From contig JAGADM010000153.1 of NCBI GenBank assembly GCA_017613595.1, positions 1 through 23,994 on the forward strand: DNA of 23,994 bases, written 5' to 3'. Below the pieces are notes generated by a model. That model had not been told where the DNA came from, ran no database searches, and saw only the letters and a list, made by a program, of their open reading frames with translations. The translations under genes were made by a program, and so were the position numbers. This DNA is from Lachnospiraceae bacterium. GTDB taxonomy: Bacteria > Bacillota_A > Clostridia > Lachnospirales > Lachnospiraceae. This document shows positions 8,079 through 15,628 of the stretch, piece by piece. Numbering within the stretch: position 1 is the stretch's first letter; the number at the start of each line of letters is the position of its first letter.

Positions 8079-8104
8079 AAGGCGTTGCTGTTGCACAACG
8101 CCTT
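8079..8104 (-). promoter_or_regulatory. Stable hairpin at the 5' end of the bioY transcript
   Basis: A perfect 9-bp stem (AAGGCGTTG / CAACGCCTT) with an 8-base loop begins within a few bases of the predicted bioY transcription start. There is no proper T run after it, so it is a poor terminator for the upstream permease gene. It may protect the transcript or serve as a regulatory site. Confidence 0.55.
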
Positions 8105-8106
8105 AC

Positions 8107-8135
8107 AGTATAGCACACCTTTATACAATAAACAA
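8107..8135 (-). promoter_or_regulatory. Probable promoter of bioY
   Basis: On the minus strand TTGTTT (8130-8135) and TATACT (8107-8112) are 17 bases apart, placed between the permease stop and bioY. Transcription would begin near 8100. Confidence 0.6.
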
Positions 8136-8142
8136 GAATCAT

Positions 8143-9300
8143 CTACGCCATCCGTTTGCGGGGCGCGCTGCTGTAGTGCGCGCGGTGCACGAGGACGGAA
8201 AGAAGGATCAGAACCAGGATGAAACCGGTCTGAATTCCGAGTGCCAGTCCGGCCTCGCCGGCGTTGAACGGAATGTCGCCGTTCACCATGCGGACCAGCC
8301 GCACATACCAGTAAGCGGGAAGGAACTGCGCGACGCTTAAGACGCCGTTTCCGAGAAGCGCCTGGTCGACGAATACGCCGCACAGGAAGCACATTCCGAG
8401 GGAACAGAGCTGCGTCATCAGATTCACTACCGTCTCGCTCGGAGCGAACTCCGAGATGAACAGCGCAAGTACTCCGGAGAACAGCGCGAACACAAGGCTG
8501 TTCAGTACGACGAGCCACAGCCGTCCCGAATACATCACGCCGTTAATGGCGCCGCCGGCAACGACAAATACGAGCCAGATCATGCCGACATAGAGAGCGC
8601 TCGCCGCGAAGATCTGCATCGTGTACGAACTCGGGCGGATGCCGGAACAGTCGGTCCGGAACCGGATGTCCTTCTTACTCATTACGATCAGCGCGGGGCA
8701 AAGCATATTTAAGATCACGCAGAGAAGGATGTACGGCATGTACCGGAAGAATATCAGCAGCATCTCGTTCGGACTCTTCTCTTCCTTCTGGATCATCTCC
8801 ACATCCGCATCGTCGGTAAACATTATGACGGTCAGGTCCGCAGCCCTCTGGGAGCTTTCCCCGAGCTGCCGGTAAGCGCCGTATGCGGTGACAAATTTGT
8901 TGATCAGCATCCGGACGTTGGCCGTCGCATAGCTTTCGTGAATGTGCCGGGTTTCAAGCAGTCCGTCGGTCTCTCCTGCCGAAAGCCTCTCCGCGAATCC
9001 CTTCGGAATCGTCACTGCGTAATCCACGGTCGTATAGTAAAGAGCATCGGTCAGGTCGTCCTCGCTCGCAAGCGGCGGGATAATGACGTTTCCTTTTCCG
9101 AGAATCTCCGCAAGCGCGCGGCTTTCGTCCGTATCGTCGAGGTCTTCGACGACCATCTTCAGCTGCGTCTTCTCCCAGGCGCTTTCGCTCGCCTCGGTCC
9201 TGGTCATCATCATTCCCACAAGAAAGAACAGAACGATGTAGATGACCGCCGCCGGGAATTTGCTTTTCAGAATCTTAAGAAATGCCTTAAAGACTTGCAT
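8143..9300 (-). CDS. ABC-2 type transporter permease (second permease)
   Basis: This 385-residue membrane protein has the ABC-2 exporter layout: one N-terminal helix (about residues 15-32, AAVIYIVLFFLVGMMM), a large extracytoplasmic loop of about 150 residues with VVEDLDDTDESRALAEIL and DYAVTIPKGFAERL (the usual 'D..D....a..l' fold of these loops), then about five helices from MLLIFFRYMPYILLCVILNM to ALGIQTGFILVLILLSVLV. The start is placed at 9298-9300 because GGAGGA lies 6-7 bases upstream; an ATG 39 bases further upstream would deepen the overlap. It overlaps the first permease by 14 bases, implying coupled synthesis of two partners in one transporter. The substrate is unknown; toxic peptide or antibiotic export is an inference from architecture. 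Confidence 0.85.
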   Translation of the reverse strand: MQVFKAFLKILKSKFPAAVIYIVLFFLVGMMMTRTEASESAWEKTQLKMVVEDLDDTDESRALAEILGKGNVIIPPLASEDDLTDALYYTTVDYAVTIPKGFAERLSAGETDGLLETRHIHESYATANVRMLINKFVTAYGAYRQLGESSQRAADLTVIMFTDDADVEMIQKEEKSPNEMLLIFFRYMPYILLCVILNMLCPALIVMSKKDIRFRTDCSGIRPSSYTMQIFAASALYVGMIWLVFVVAGGAINGVMYSGRLWLVVLNSLVFALFSGVLALFISEFAPSETVVNLMTQLCSLGMCFLCGVFVDQALLGNGVLSVAQFLPAYWYVRLVRMVNGDIPFNAGEAGLALGIQTGFILVLILLSVLVHRAHYSSAPRKRMA

Positions 9301-10420
9301 ATTTCTTCCTCCTTGAGAACAGCACGCCGAGCACGACAAATGCGACGATGTAAATCACCATGCCGAGTACCTTCGTAAAGAACCGGCGGTAATCGCTGTA
9401 CATATTCAGACAGTAGAAGCTGTCCGAAATGATTGCGACCGGATTGACCCGGTTGATCCAGGGCGCCTTCTCCGCGATAATGCCTTTGATGTTGCCCATC
9501 ATAAGTCCGCTTAAGAAGCACAGAACCATCGAGCAGGAAAGCAGGATCGCGCTTTTGATTTCATACTTAAGCCGGCCGATCGATCCGCCGAAGAACCCGA
9601 GCGCCACACCGAGACATCCGCTCAGAACAGCTGCCGCGTACAGCAGGAACATGTTCCCGCCGAAATTGATCCGGAGCACGAACTTCAGAAAGGTCACGCA
9701 AAGCACCATGCTGACGCCCTGCGCGACGCAGCTTCCGAGAAACGCCGCCGGGAGGTGCTTGAACTTCGGTGTCGGCGAGCAGTTCTTTCTCGCGCCGAGC
9801 TCCGACTGATTGGCCTGGCTGCCGGTCGCGACGTGAAGTCCGGTCAGCGAGCCGCAGATTGCAACCATCGCGATCAGGTTGTAAAAATACTGCACATATA
9901 CGTCCGGGTTGTCCGCCGCAGGGGAAACGTCCCGGCACGCGTCGACTTCCTTACTGAGTTCCGCTATCACGTTCCGCATCTTAGCCTCATCACCGGTTTC
10001 CATAGCCTGCCGGATCACGGTATCATACATGTTGCAGCGGGATACGATTTCCTCAAGGATCGACTGCCTGATGCCTTTGCCCGAAACCTGCAGGGAAGCA
10101 CCGCCGTCCACTACGATAATACCGCACACCTTGCCGTCGAGAAGCAGTTCCTTAGCATACTCTTCGTCCGTATGCGTGATGGCAAGCGCGGCGTCATCGC
10201 CTTCCCCGAGCGTGTTGAAAACCTCACTGAGGACAACGCTCCCCTCGGCATTCACAACCGCGACCGGGATGGATTTAAACATATCGTTATTGGAATAAAT
10301 GGATCCGAATGCGACCTTGAAGAGCGTTCCGAGAACGATCGGGAACAGCATCAGCCACATGATGAATTCCTTTTGCCGCAGGACCATTTTCAATTCGTAT
10401 TTGAAGTTATGTAAAAACAT
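9287..10420 (-). CDS. ABC-2 type transporter permease (first permease)
   Basis: The 377-residue protein starts MFLHNFKYELKMVLRQKEFI, and continues with an N-terminal helix (about 22-40), an extracytoplasmic domain (IPVAVVNAEGSVVLSEVFNT, VCGIIVVDGGASLQVSGKGI) and six or so C-terminal helices (LIAMVAICGSLTGLHVATG onward), ending with the basic tail FSRRKKYASL. This is the same topology as its neighbour at 8143-9300. Within the loop, GKVCGIIVVDGGASLQVSGK corresponds to the 'y.alvIp.gf' segment of ABC-2 exporters. AGGAG overlaps the stop codon of the upstream ATPase gene, 9 bases before the ATG. Two different permeases following one ATPase is the LnrLMN arrangement. Confidence 0.86.
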   Translation of the reverse strand: MFLHNFKYELKMVLRQKEFIMWLMLFPIVLGTLFKVAFGSIYSNNDMFKSIPVAVVNAEGSVVLSEVFNTLGEGDDAALAITHTDEEYAKELLLDGKVCGIIVVDGGASLQVSGKGIRQSILEEIVSRCNMYDTVIRQAMETGDEAKMRNVIAELSKEVDACRDVSPAADNPDVYVQYFYNLIAMVAICGSLTGLHVATGSQANQSELGARKNCSPTPKFKHLPAAFLGSCVAQGVSMVLCVTFLKFVLRINFGGNMFLLYAAAVLSGCLGVALGFFGGSIGRLKYEIKSAILLSCSMVLCFLSGLMMGNIKGIIAEKAPWINRVNPVAIISDSFYCLNMYSDYRRFFTKVLGMVIYIVAFVVLGVLFSRRKKYASL

Positions 10421-10429
10421 GGTCTACTC

Positions 10430-11380
10430 CTATTCCTTCGAATCGCGAAGTGCCTTTCCGGTGATTTCGAGAAAGACGTCATTGAGTGTCGGAAGTTCCG
10501 AATATACGCGGCCGAACCCAAGTTCAGCCTCCTGTAAAACCCCGAGGATGCGGATCAGATTGTGCCGTCCGCCCGAGCAGCGTACCGTCAGCTTGTTTCC
10601 GTCGTATTCGGTCTCGTAAACGTGCGGCTGCGAAGCGATCTTCGCGCGGACGTCCTCGGGCAGTTCAAGGATCTCGATTGTTACGCTTTCGGTGTTTCGG
10701 ATCATGCTCTTCAGCTCGTCCTTCGTGCCTTCCGCAACCTTGCGCCCCTTATCCATGATTGCGATTCGCGTGCAGATCTGCTCAACCTCTTCCATGTAGT
10801 GCGAAGTGTAGATGACCGTCGCGCCCTCGCGGTTCAGCTCCTGGATGCCTTCGAGGATGCGGTTACGGCTCTGCGGGTCAACCGCCACCGTAGGCTCGTC
10901 GAGGATGATCAGCTTCGGCTTGTGCGCGATTCCGCAGGCGATGTTGAGTCGTCTTAAAAGACCGCCCGACAGCTTCTTCGGCCGGAAGTTTTCGAAATCC
11001 TCAAGGCCGACAAATTTGATTGCCCAGTCGACACATTCCTTTCGCTTCGCCTTATCGAGCACGTACAGTCCGCAGAAATAATCGATGTTCTCGCGTACCG
11101 ACAGCTCGTCGATGACCGCGACGTTCTGCATGATCACGCCGATCTGACTCTTCGTATCGTAGCTGACCGGCGTCATCTCCTTACCGAACACTTCGATGTC
11201 TCCTTTGTCGTAAGAAAGAAGCGACAGCAGGCAGTTGATCGTCGTCGTCTTGCCGGAGCCGTTCGGACCGAGCAGTCCGAAGATCTCTCCTTCCTTGATC
11301 TCTAACGAAAAATGATCGAGCGCCACCAGTTCGCCGTAACGCTTTACCAGGTTGTCAATCTTTACTACAGTAGGTTTCAT
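10430..11380 (-). CDS. ABC transporter ATP-binding protein (LnrL/CcmA-like exporter ATPase)
   Basis: This 316-residue ATPase powers the two permeases encoded after it. Walker A GPNGSGKTT is at residues 38-46, the Q-loop glutamine at 85 (GVIMQNVAVIDELSVRENID), the signature at 137-141 is LSGGL rather than LSGGQ, and Walker B with DEP is at 157-163 (LIILDEPTVAVDPQSRNRIL). The H-loop lies in VIYTSHYMEEVEQICTRIAI. The last ~95 residues form the accessory domain common in drug-export ATPases. The signature LSGGx-RR-LNIACG and SHYMEEVE are typical of the group that includes LnrL (YfiL), BcrA and NatA. The start chosen is MKPTVVKIDN with GTGAGG upstream; the open frame extends further but the extension lacks ABC homology and a ribosome binding site. 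Confidence 0.93.
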   Translation of the reverse strand: MKPTVVKIDNLVKRYGELVALDHFSLEIKEGEIFGLLGPNGSGKTTTINCLLSLLSYDKGDIEVFGKEMTPVSYDTKSQIGVIMQNVAVIDELSVRENIDYFCGLYVLDKAKRKECVDWAIKFVGLEDFENFRPKKLSGGLLRRLNIACGIAHKPKLIILDEPTVAVDPQSRNRILEGIQELNREGATVIYTSHYMEEVEQICTRIAIMDKGRKVAEGTKDELKSMIRNTESVTIEILELPEDVRAKIASQPHVYETEYDGNKLTVRCSGGRHNLIRILGVLQEAELGFGRVYSELPTLNDVFLEITGKALRDSKE

Positions 11381-11442
11381 GTGCATCCTCACTTTCGTAT
11401 TCCGCGCGACCTCCCCCGGCCGCTTTCCTTGTTTCTGACATA

Positions 11443-11471
11443 AGAATAGCGCGGACCGAAGCCCGCGCCAA
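11443..11471 (-). promoter_or_regulatory. Possible promoter with a strong dyad in its spacer, upstream of ABC operon
   Basis: On the minus strand TTGGCG (11466-11471) and TATTCT (11443-11448) are 17 bases apart. Between and overlapping them is an 8-bp dyad (11449-11468, GCGCGG stem closing a C-UUCG-G tetraloop if transcribed). An alternative start at TACACT (11471-11476) would put the dyad at the transcript's 5' end but cut its first arm, so the first reading is preferred. Both are weak promoter matches. Confidence 0.4.
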
Positions 11472-11493
11472 GTGTATGATGTCATGATTTGGT

Positions 11494-11509
11494 TGTGACA
11501 AATGTCACA
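11494..11509. promoter_or_regulatory. 16-bp palindromic operator upstream of the ABC exporter operon
   Basis: TGTGACA-AA-TGTCACA is a perfect dyad with 7-bp arms, about 120 bases before the ATPase start and about 65 bases upstream of the preferred transcription start, a normal place for an activator. It fits TGTGA-N6-TCACA (CRP/FNR family) and also the type of dyad bound by NarL-family regulators. Which protein binds it cannot be told from sequence. Confidence 0.6.
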
Positions 11510-11580
11510 TGATGCCGTCCGTGCCCCATGACAGGGGTCATCCGGCCTTTGTCCGCTCTGCGGACCGTTCCCGGAAAAGG

Positions 11581-12723
11581 TTACTCCGTCGGTTCCGTAC
11601 TCTTCGCGGGAGTTTCGAACAGTGCGCGGAATTCCGCAGCCGCTTCCGGTCCGACATAGATGCAGTCGCCGTAGCTTCCGCCGATTCCGAAGATATATCC
11701 GCCGCTGTAGAGATAGAACTCCAAACCTGACGCATTCGCAGGTTCGATCAGCGTGTTATGTACGTATCCTGTCAGAAGCAGTTCTCCGAGCGGATGCTCC
11801 TTACAGAATGCCTGCGCCCAGTCCTTGCCTTCCTTGGGATCTTCCGGCGAATCGTAGCGGGATATCCAGGAATCCCACAACTGACGCTCCCTGTCCGCGT
11901 ATTCATCGAAGAACGGGGTGTCCTTAAAGAAATCGTTCGGCATGTCCTTCAGCTCGTAAACCGGAGATTCGGCGTTCTTTAAGAGGATATTCACCACCTG
12001 CTCCATATTCACGGCGGAATTCGAATAAGTTGCCGGATAGCCGTTGACCATAACCTTATACGTTTTATCCATCTTGAAATACGTATCGATCGGCATATTT
12101 TCACGAAGCTCCGCAACATTCGAAACATCCGGAACAATGCCTCCGAATACGATGTACTTCTGAAGGTCTTCATAGAAAACCGCAACCGCATACGAAGTCT
12201 TCACACCGGGAATTTCGTAAACGTCCACGTCATTCTCAATATCTACGAGTTCCAGATGCTCAATGCCTTCCTCCGTAACAATCTGCTCAACGGTATCGCT
12301 GACCTTATAGGTTCCGATCTTTCCGCCGACCTTTGTACACTCGGTGTACTGGCCGACGTAGGTCCGGCCGTTAAAATCAAGGGTGCCCGGCAAATTCGAA
12401 AACGCTTCCAATGTTTCCTTGCTCAAAGGTGTTGTCTGAGCCTCCCCCTGCACAAACGGCGACGCAGCGGTATATCCGGTCTTTTCGGATTCCTTCCCCT
12501 TTGCCTTCTTCTGAACCGCCTTCACCGCGACAATTCCTCCCGCGACGATTACCGCCAGCGCCACACCCGCCGCGATCATCGCAGGCAGCGAGTTCCAGGC
12601 CGCGAACGTGCGCTTTTTCGTGCCTCTTTTCAGAACCGTCTTGCCGGCAATCCCTTCCGAAGCTTCGAGCACGTATTTATCATCGACATCCGTTAAAGCT
12701 TCCAGTATATCCAGTTCATTCAT
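11581..12723 (-). CDS. Membrane-anchored putative anti-sigma factor
   Basis: The 380-residue product starts MNELDILEALTDVDDKYVLE, a cytoplasmic head of about 44 residues seen in many clostridial proteins encoded after an ECF sigma gene. One helix follows (about residues 45-69, LPAMIAAGVALAVIVAGGIV), then a 300-residue extracytoplasmic region with no recognised domain; Tyr, Asp and Glu are frequent and GTYKVSDTVEQIVTEEGIEH and VKTSYAVAVFYEDLQKYIVF look like beta strands. No zinc-binding HxxxCxxC anti-sigma motif is visible. It overlaps the sigma gene by four bases (ATGA), so the two are translationally coupled, which is the main reason for the anti-sigma call. What the outer domain senses is unknown. 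Confidence 0.72.
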   Translation of the reverse strand: MNELDILEALTDVDDKYVLEASEGIAGKTVLKRGTKKRTFAAWNSLPAMIAAGVALAVIVAGGIVAVKAVQKKAKGKESEKTGYTAASPFVQGEAQTTPLSKETLEAFSNLPGTLDFNGRTYVGQYTECTKVGGKIGTYKVSDTVEQIVTEEGIEHLELVDIENDVDVYEIPGVKTSYAVAVFYEDLQKYIVFGGIVPDVSNVAELRENMPIDTYFKMDKTYKVMVNGYPATYSNSAVNMEQVVNILLKNAESPVYELKDMPNDFFKDTPFFDEYADRERQLWDSWISRYDSPEDPKEGKDWAQAFCKEHPLGELLLTGYVHNTLIEPANASGLEFYLYSGGYIFGIGGSYGDCIYVGPEAAAEFRALFETPAKSTEPTE

Positions 12724-13289
12724 CTTCTTCCCTCCCGAAGCGCTTTCTGCAGCTTCTTCTTCAATTGATACAACCTGTTGCTGACATACTTCTCATCCTT
12801 TCCGAGCTGCGCGGCGATATCCGTCACGGAACAGTTATACCAGTACCGTTTCAGAAAGATCATCCGCTTTTCCCTGGAAAGTTTTCGCAGAAAATGCTCC
12901 AACGTGTCCTTCAATTGTCCCCGGTCCGCCTCTTCCTTGAGACGGCTGTCCGGAATGCATTCGGAAAGTTCCTCGAATGAGGTGATGACGGTTTCCCCGC
13001 CGCGCTTCTTCGCGAGATTGCTCCGTAAACGCGAGATGGCAAGGTTTCGTACCGTCTTGGCGAGATACGCCTTCAGATTGTCCGGCTCCGTTTTCGGAAT
13101 GCTGTCCCATGCGCGCAGATAGGTGTCGTTCACGCATTCCTCCGCATCCTGGAAATCCCTCAGTACTCCCGACGCTATCGCATGCAGATAGGCGCCGTAT
13201 ATTCGCTGGGTCTCCCGGACGGCTTCCTCGGAGCGGTCCTTGAATAGTTGAATGATTCGATTGTCTTCCGGTGTTCTCTTCTCAGCCAC
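12720..13289 (-). CDS. ECF-type RNA polymerase sigma factor
   Basis: This 189-residue protein is a small sigma-70-family factor with regions 2 and 4 only. Region 2 includes YLHAIASGVLRDFQDAEECV and NDTYLRAWDSIP (about residues 30-65), then LKAYLAKTVRNLAISRLRSN. Region 4 is the C-terminal helix-turn-helix, REKRMIFLKRYWYNCSVTDI followed by AAQLGKDEKYVSNRLYQLKK. The start is GTG at 13287-13289, with AAAGGAG five bases upstream. The overlapping downstream gene encodes its likely membrane anchor or inhibitor. The target promoters cannot be inferred, and no obvious ECF-type autoregulatory promoter is seen in the 73 bases upstream. Confidence 0.93.
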   Translation of the reverse strand: MAEKRTPEDNRIIQLFKDRSEEAVRETQRIYGAYLHAIASGVLRDFQDAEECVNDTYLRAWDSIPKTEPDNLKAYLAKTVRNLAISRLRSNLAKKRGGETVITSFEELSECIPDSRLKEEADRGQLKDTLEHFLRKLSREKRMIFLKRYWYNCSVTDIAAQLGKDEKYVSNRLYQLKKKLQKALREGRR

Positions 13290-13362
13290 AGTAACTCCTT
13301 TTCGGACATGTTGCCGCTTTTTCTGTTCTCACAAAAACAGACGCAGAAAAACTCCGGATTTC

Positions 13363-14205
13363 TTATTTTACGATTTCATCAATTGTGGAAATTGTGGAAA
13401 ATGCGCCGCCGTTCTTCGCGATGATCTCCCGCATCTTCGGCAGCTCGAAGTAGTTGATATAACAGATGAGGGTCGTATTTTCCCCTGAGATCAGGCCGTA
13501 CGAATTCATGAGTGTACAGGTCTTGTTGAGCTCGTCGCGGATCTCCTGCGCCATCTTCTTCGCGTCCTTCGTGATGATCGTCACCTGCTTGATGGCTTCG
13601 AAACGGTCCGTAAAATGGTTGATGACCGACGTCGCCACAACGTACACGAGAAGGCTCATCAGAGCGGCGTTCCGGTTGATCAGAAGAAATACCGCAAGGT
13701 ATACGCACGCGTTAAATGCAATCAGAATATAGGTCATACTGAAGCTCTGTCCGGTCTTGTCGGAGAGCTTTCTTACGACGATGTTCGCGAAGATTTCCGA
13801 TCCGTCGATACAGCCGCCGCACCGGAGGATCATCGCAAGTCCCGCTCCGAGGATCGCGCCGCCGAAGACAACCGCGAGGAAATGCTCCGTGTTGAGTTCG
13901 AACGGGATCCATTTGAACAGTTCAAGCCCGAGCGTGTAGACCGCCGACCCGAGCACTGCCGCAAGGCCGAACATCTTCCCTAAGATGACAAATGCGAGCA
14001 CAAGAAACGGCAGGAACACCGCCGCCACGCAGAGCGAAAGGTTCCATCCGGTCAGCTTGCTGATAAGGATCGCGATGCCCGCCGTACCGTAGTCGATCGC
14101 GTCGTTCGGAATCAGAATGCACACGACCGAAAAGCTCGCCATCAGCGCGCCGATGATAATGCCGAGTGAGGCAAAAAAGTACCCGATCCTTCTCTTTGAA
14201 TTCAT
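13363..14205 (-). CDS. YitT family membrane protein (DUF161 + DUF2179)
   Basis: The 280-residue protein has about five or six membrane helices in its first 200 residues, beginning RIGYFFASLGIIIGALMASF. The glycine-rich segment LGAGLAMILRCGGCIDGSEI (about 122-141) matches the 'G.S.GG.D' signature of the YitT family, and LFKWIPFELNTEHFLAVVFG its preceding loop. From about residue 222 a soluble DUF2179 domain follows (VTIITKDAKKMAQEIRDELN ... INYFELPKMREIIAKNGGAF). GGAGG lies upstream of the ATG. The family's biochemical role is not known; it is sometimes suspected to be a transporter. It lies upstream of, and in the same direction as, the ECF sigma gene (73 bases), but may have a separate transcript. 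Confidence 0.92.
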   Translation of the reverse strand: MNSKRRIGYFFASLGIIIGALMASFSVVCILIPNDAIDYGTAGIAILISKLTGWNLSLCVAAVFLPFLVLAFVILGKMFGLAAVLGSAVYTLGLELFKWIPFELNTEHFLAVVFGGAILGAGLAMILRCGGCIDGSEIFANIVVRKLSDKTGQSFSMTYILIAFNACVYLAVFLLINRNAALMSLLVYVVATSVINHFTDRFEAIKQVTIITKDAKKMAQEIRDELNKTCTLMNSYGLISGENTTLICYINYFELPKMREIIAKNGGAFSTISTIDEIVK

Positions 14206-14246
14206 AGAGCGTTCCTCCGTAATTCATTGCATTTGTCCATGCATAA

Positions 14247-14276
14247 ACTATATCACGGAAGTTATGGGAATATCAA
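14247..14276 (-). promoter_or_regulatory. Promoter of the YitT gene
   Basis: On the minus strand TTGATA (14271-14276) and TATAGT (14247-14252) are 18 bases apart, with TGA directly before the -10 (extended -10). Confidence 0.7.
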
Positions 14277-14283
14277 GATTTCC

Positions 14284-14312
14284 TTGAGTTTCCCGCGTGC
14301 GTATTTTATAAT
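14284..14312 (+). promoter_or_regulatory. Promoter of the two-component system operon
   Basis: TTGAGT (14284-14289) and a perfect TATAAT (14307-14312) are 17 bases apart. Transcription would begin near 14319 and give a leader of about 107 bases before the kinase start. It diverges from the YitT promoter. Confidence 0.75.
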
Positions 14313-14339
14313 CGTATGAGATGCATGCGGAGCGGCCGG

Positions 14340-14400
14340 ATTCCGTCCGGTCAGTGCCGCAGCGGATATCCGAGAGGAATTCCGTCCGGCAGGTACCGCA
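14340..14400 (+). repeat. Imperfect direct repeat in the kinase mRNA leader
   Basis: ATTCCGTCCGG occurs at 14340-14350 and again at 14379-14389. Each copy is followed by a related string (TCAGTGCCGCAGCG and CAGGTACCGCATCG). Each copy can also fold on itself with nearby CCGGA. The spacing is 39 bases. The function is unknown. Confidence 0.5.
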
Positions 14401-14426
14401 TCGAACATGTAATAAAAGGAGTCCGG

Positions 14427-15527
14427 ATGAACCGACTGTACGAAAAACTCGCGATCCTGCTCTTATGTCTGCCCGGTTTTCTGCTGGCAGGCACTGTTGC
14501 CGTGCCCGTACTGGCGTTTCTTTTCGCCGTGATCGTATCGAGCACTGTGCAGCTCTTCAGCGGGCGGAAAGCGGTCTGGGTGCTCCTTTTCGCAGCGTCC
14601 GCGCTCTGCGGCGCCGTGCCGATCCTCGCGTGCGCTCTTCCGCTCTTTTTATACGATTCGATCCGCGAGAAGAAATGGTGGCTCGTCCTCCCCGGCATCT
14701 CCGTGGTCGCGAGCATCGGTGCTCTCTCGCTTCCGCAGATTCTCTGCATTCTGACCGGCCTGACCGTTACGCTGATGCTTGTGCTTCGTATGACCAGCCT
14801 GGAGGATTCGGTCGGAAGACTTACCGAACTGCATGACAGCATTACCGAGAAGAACGTACAGCTCGCCGAGCAGAACAAACGCCTCTTCGAGGCGCAGGAC
14901 AGCGAGGTCCGCGTTGCCACATTGAAGGAGCGGAACCGCATTGCCCGTGAGATTCATGATAACGTAGGACACCTTCTGACACGCTCCATCCTGCAGACCG
15001 GAGCGATTCAGATTCTCAATAAAGACCCGTCCCTGCAGGAGCCTCTCAACGAGCTCAAAACGACGCTCGACGGCGCCATGACAAGCATCCGCGAAAGCGT
15101 CCACGATCTGCATGACGATTCGATCGATCTGAAACGCGTGCTTCAGGAAATGGCGGACGCCGTGACCGGCGAGAACGGTGCGGACGGCTCTCCCGCTTCC
15201 CGCTTCGTCATCAGCCTCCAGTATGATGCCTCGCCGAATATTCCGGGCGACATTAAGCTCTGCGTCGCGGGTATCGTAAAGGAAGGCATCTCGAACGCCG
15301 TAAGGCACTCGAACGGCGATGAGATCGATATCATTTTTCGTGAGCATCCGGGCTTTTACCAGCTGCTCATCGAGGATAACGGAAAGAACAAGGAACAGAC
15401 CGAATTCAGCGGCGGCATCGGTCTTCGGAACATGGAGGACCGCGCGAAAAATGTGGGCGGGCGCATTTCCTTTACCGCATCCGCGCAGGGCTTCCGCGTA
15501 TTTCTGACGATACCGAAGCAGGCATGA
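14427..15527 (+). CDS. Sensor histidine kinase, NarL/DesK type (HisKA_3)
   Basis: The kinase phosphorylates the response regulator encoded 101 bases downstream. With the start at 14427 (AAAGGAG upstream) it has 366 residues; a longer open frame begins upstream but lacks a ribosome binding site. Residues 1-122 hold about four or five membrane helices with almost no extracellular loop, as in DesK-like intramembrane sensors. A coiled coil (about 124-165) leads to the HisKA_3 dimerisation helix RNRIAREIHDNVGHLLTRSI with phospho-acceptor His177. The ATP-binding domain shows the N box GIVKEGISNAVRHSNGDEID, DNG near residue 318, and GGIGLRNMEDRAKNVGGRIS. Intramembrane sensors of this size often detect membrane damage or cell-envelope antibiotics. 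Confidence 0.93.
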   Translation: MNRLYEKLAILLLCLPGFLLAGTVAVPVLAFLFAVIVSSTVQLFSGRKAVWVLLFAASALCGAVPILACALPLFLYDSIREKKWWLVLPGISVVASIGALSLPQILCILTGLTVTLMLVLRMTSLEDSVGRLTELHDSITEKNVQLAEQNKRLFEAQDSEVRVATLKERNRIAREIHDNVGHLLTRSILQTGAIQILNKDPSLQEPLNELKTTLDGAMTSIRESVHDLHDDSIDLKRVLQEMADAVTGENGADGSPASRFVISLQYDASPNIPGDIKLCVAGIVKEGISNAVRHSNGDEIDIIFREHPGFYQLLIEDNGKNKEQTEFSGGIGLRNMEDRAKNVGGRISFTASAQGFRVFLTIPKQA

Positions 15528-15550
15528 TCGTATTCGATAGAAACAGGTAA

Positions 15551-15600
15551 CTGCGGCATTAAATAAAAAAACCGCGGCAACGTAAAAACCGCTGCCGCAG
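15551..15600 (+). promoter_or_regulatory. Competing hairpins between kinase and response regulator genes
   Basis: The right arm TGCCGCAG (15593-15600) can pair with CTGCGGCA (15551-15558, 8 bp) or, through TGCCGC, with GCGGCA (15574-15579). The two pairings exclude each other. No T run follows, so termination is unlikely; the fold could set the ratio of the two proteins. Confidence 0.45.
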
Positions 15601-15628
15601 CCGATCGATTCATAAAAAGGAGACGCAC

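Noticed and set aside
8051..8142. BirA operator at bioY
   Set aside because: No TTGTTAAC-type half-sites are present.
11525..11580. Terminator after the putative anti-sigma gene
   Set aside because: Small stems (GTCCGC/GCGGAC near 11555-11570 and CCCC/GGGG near 11524-11537) exist, but no T run follows on the minus strand.
13290..13362. Hairpin TCTGTT/AACAGA upstream of the ECF sigma gene as a terminator
   Set aside because: The stem is only 6 bp and AT-rich, and the downstream side has A rather than T residues on the coding strand.
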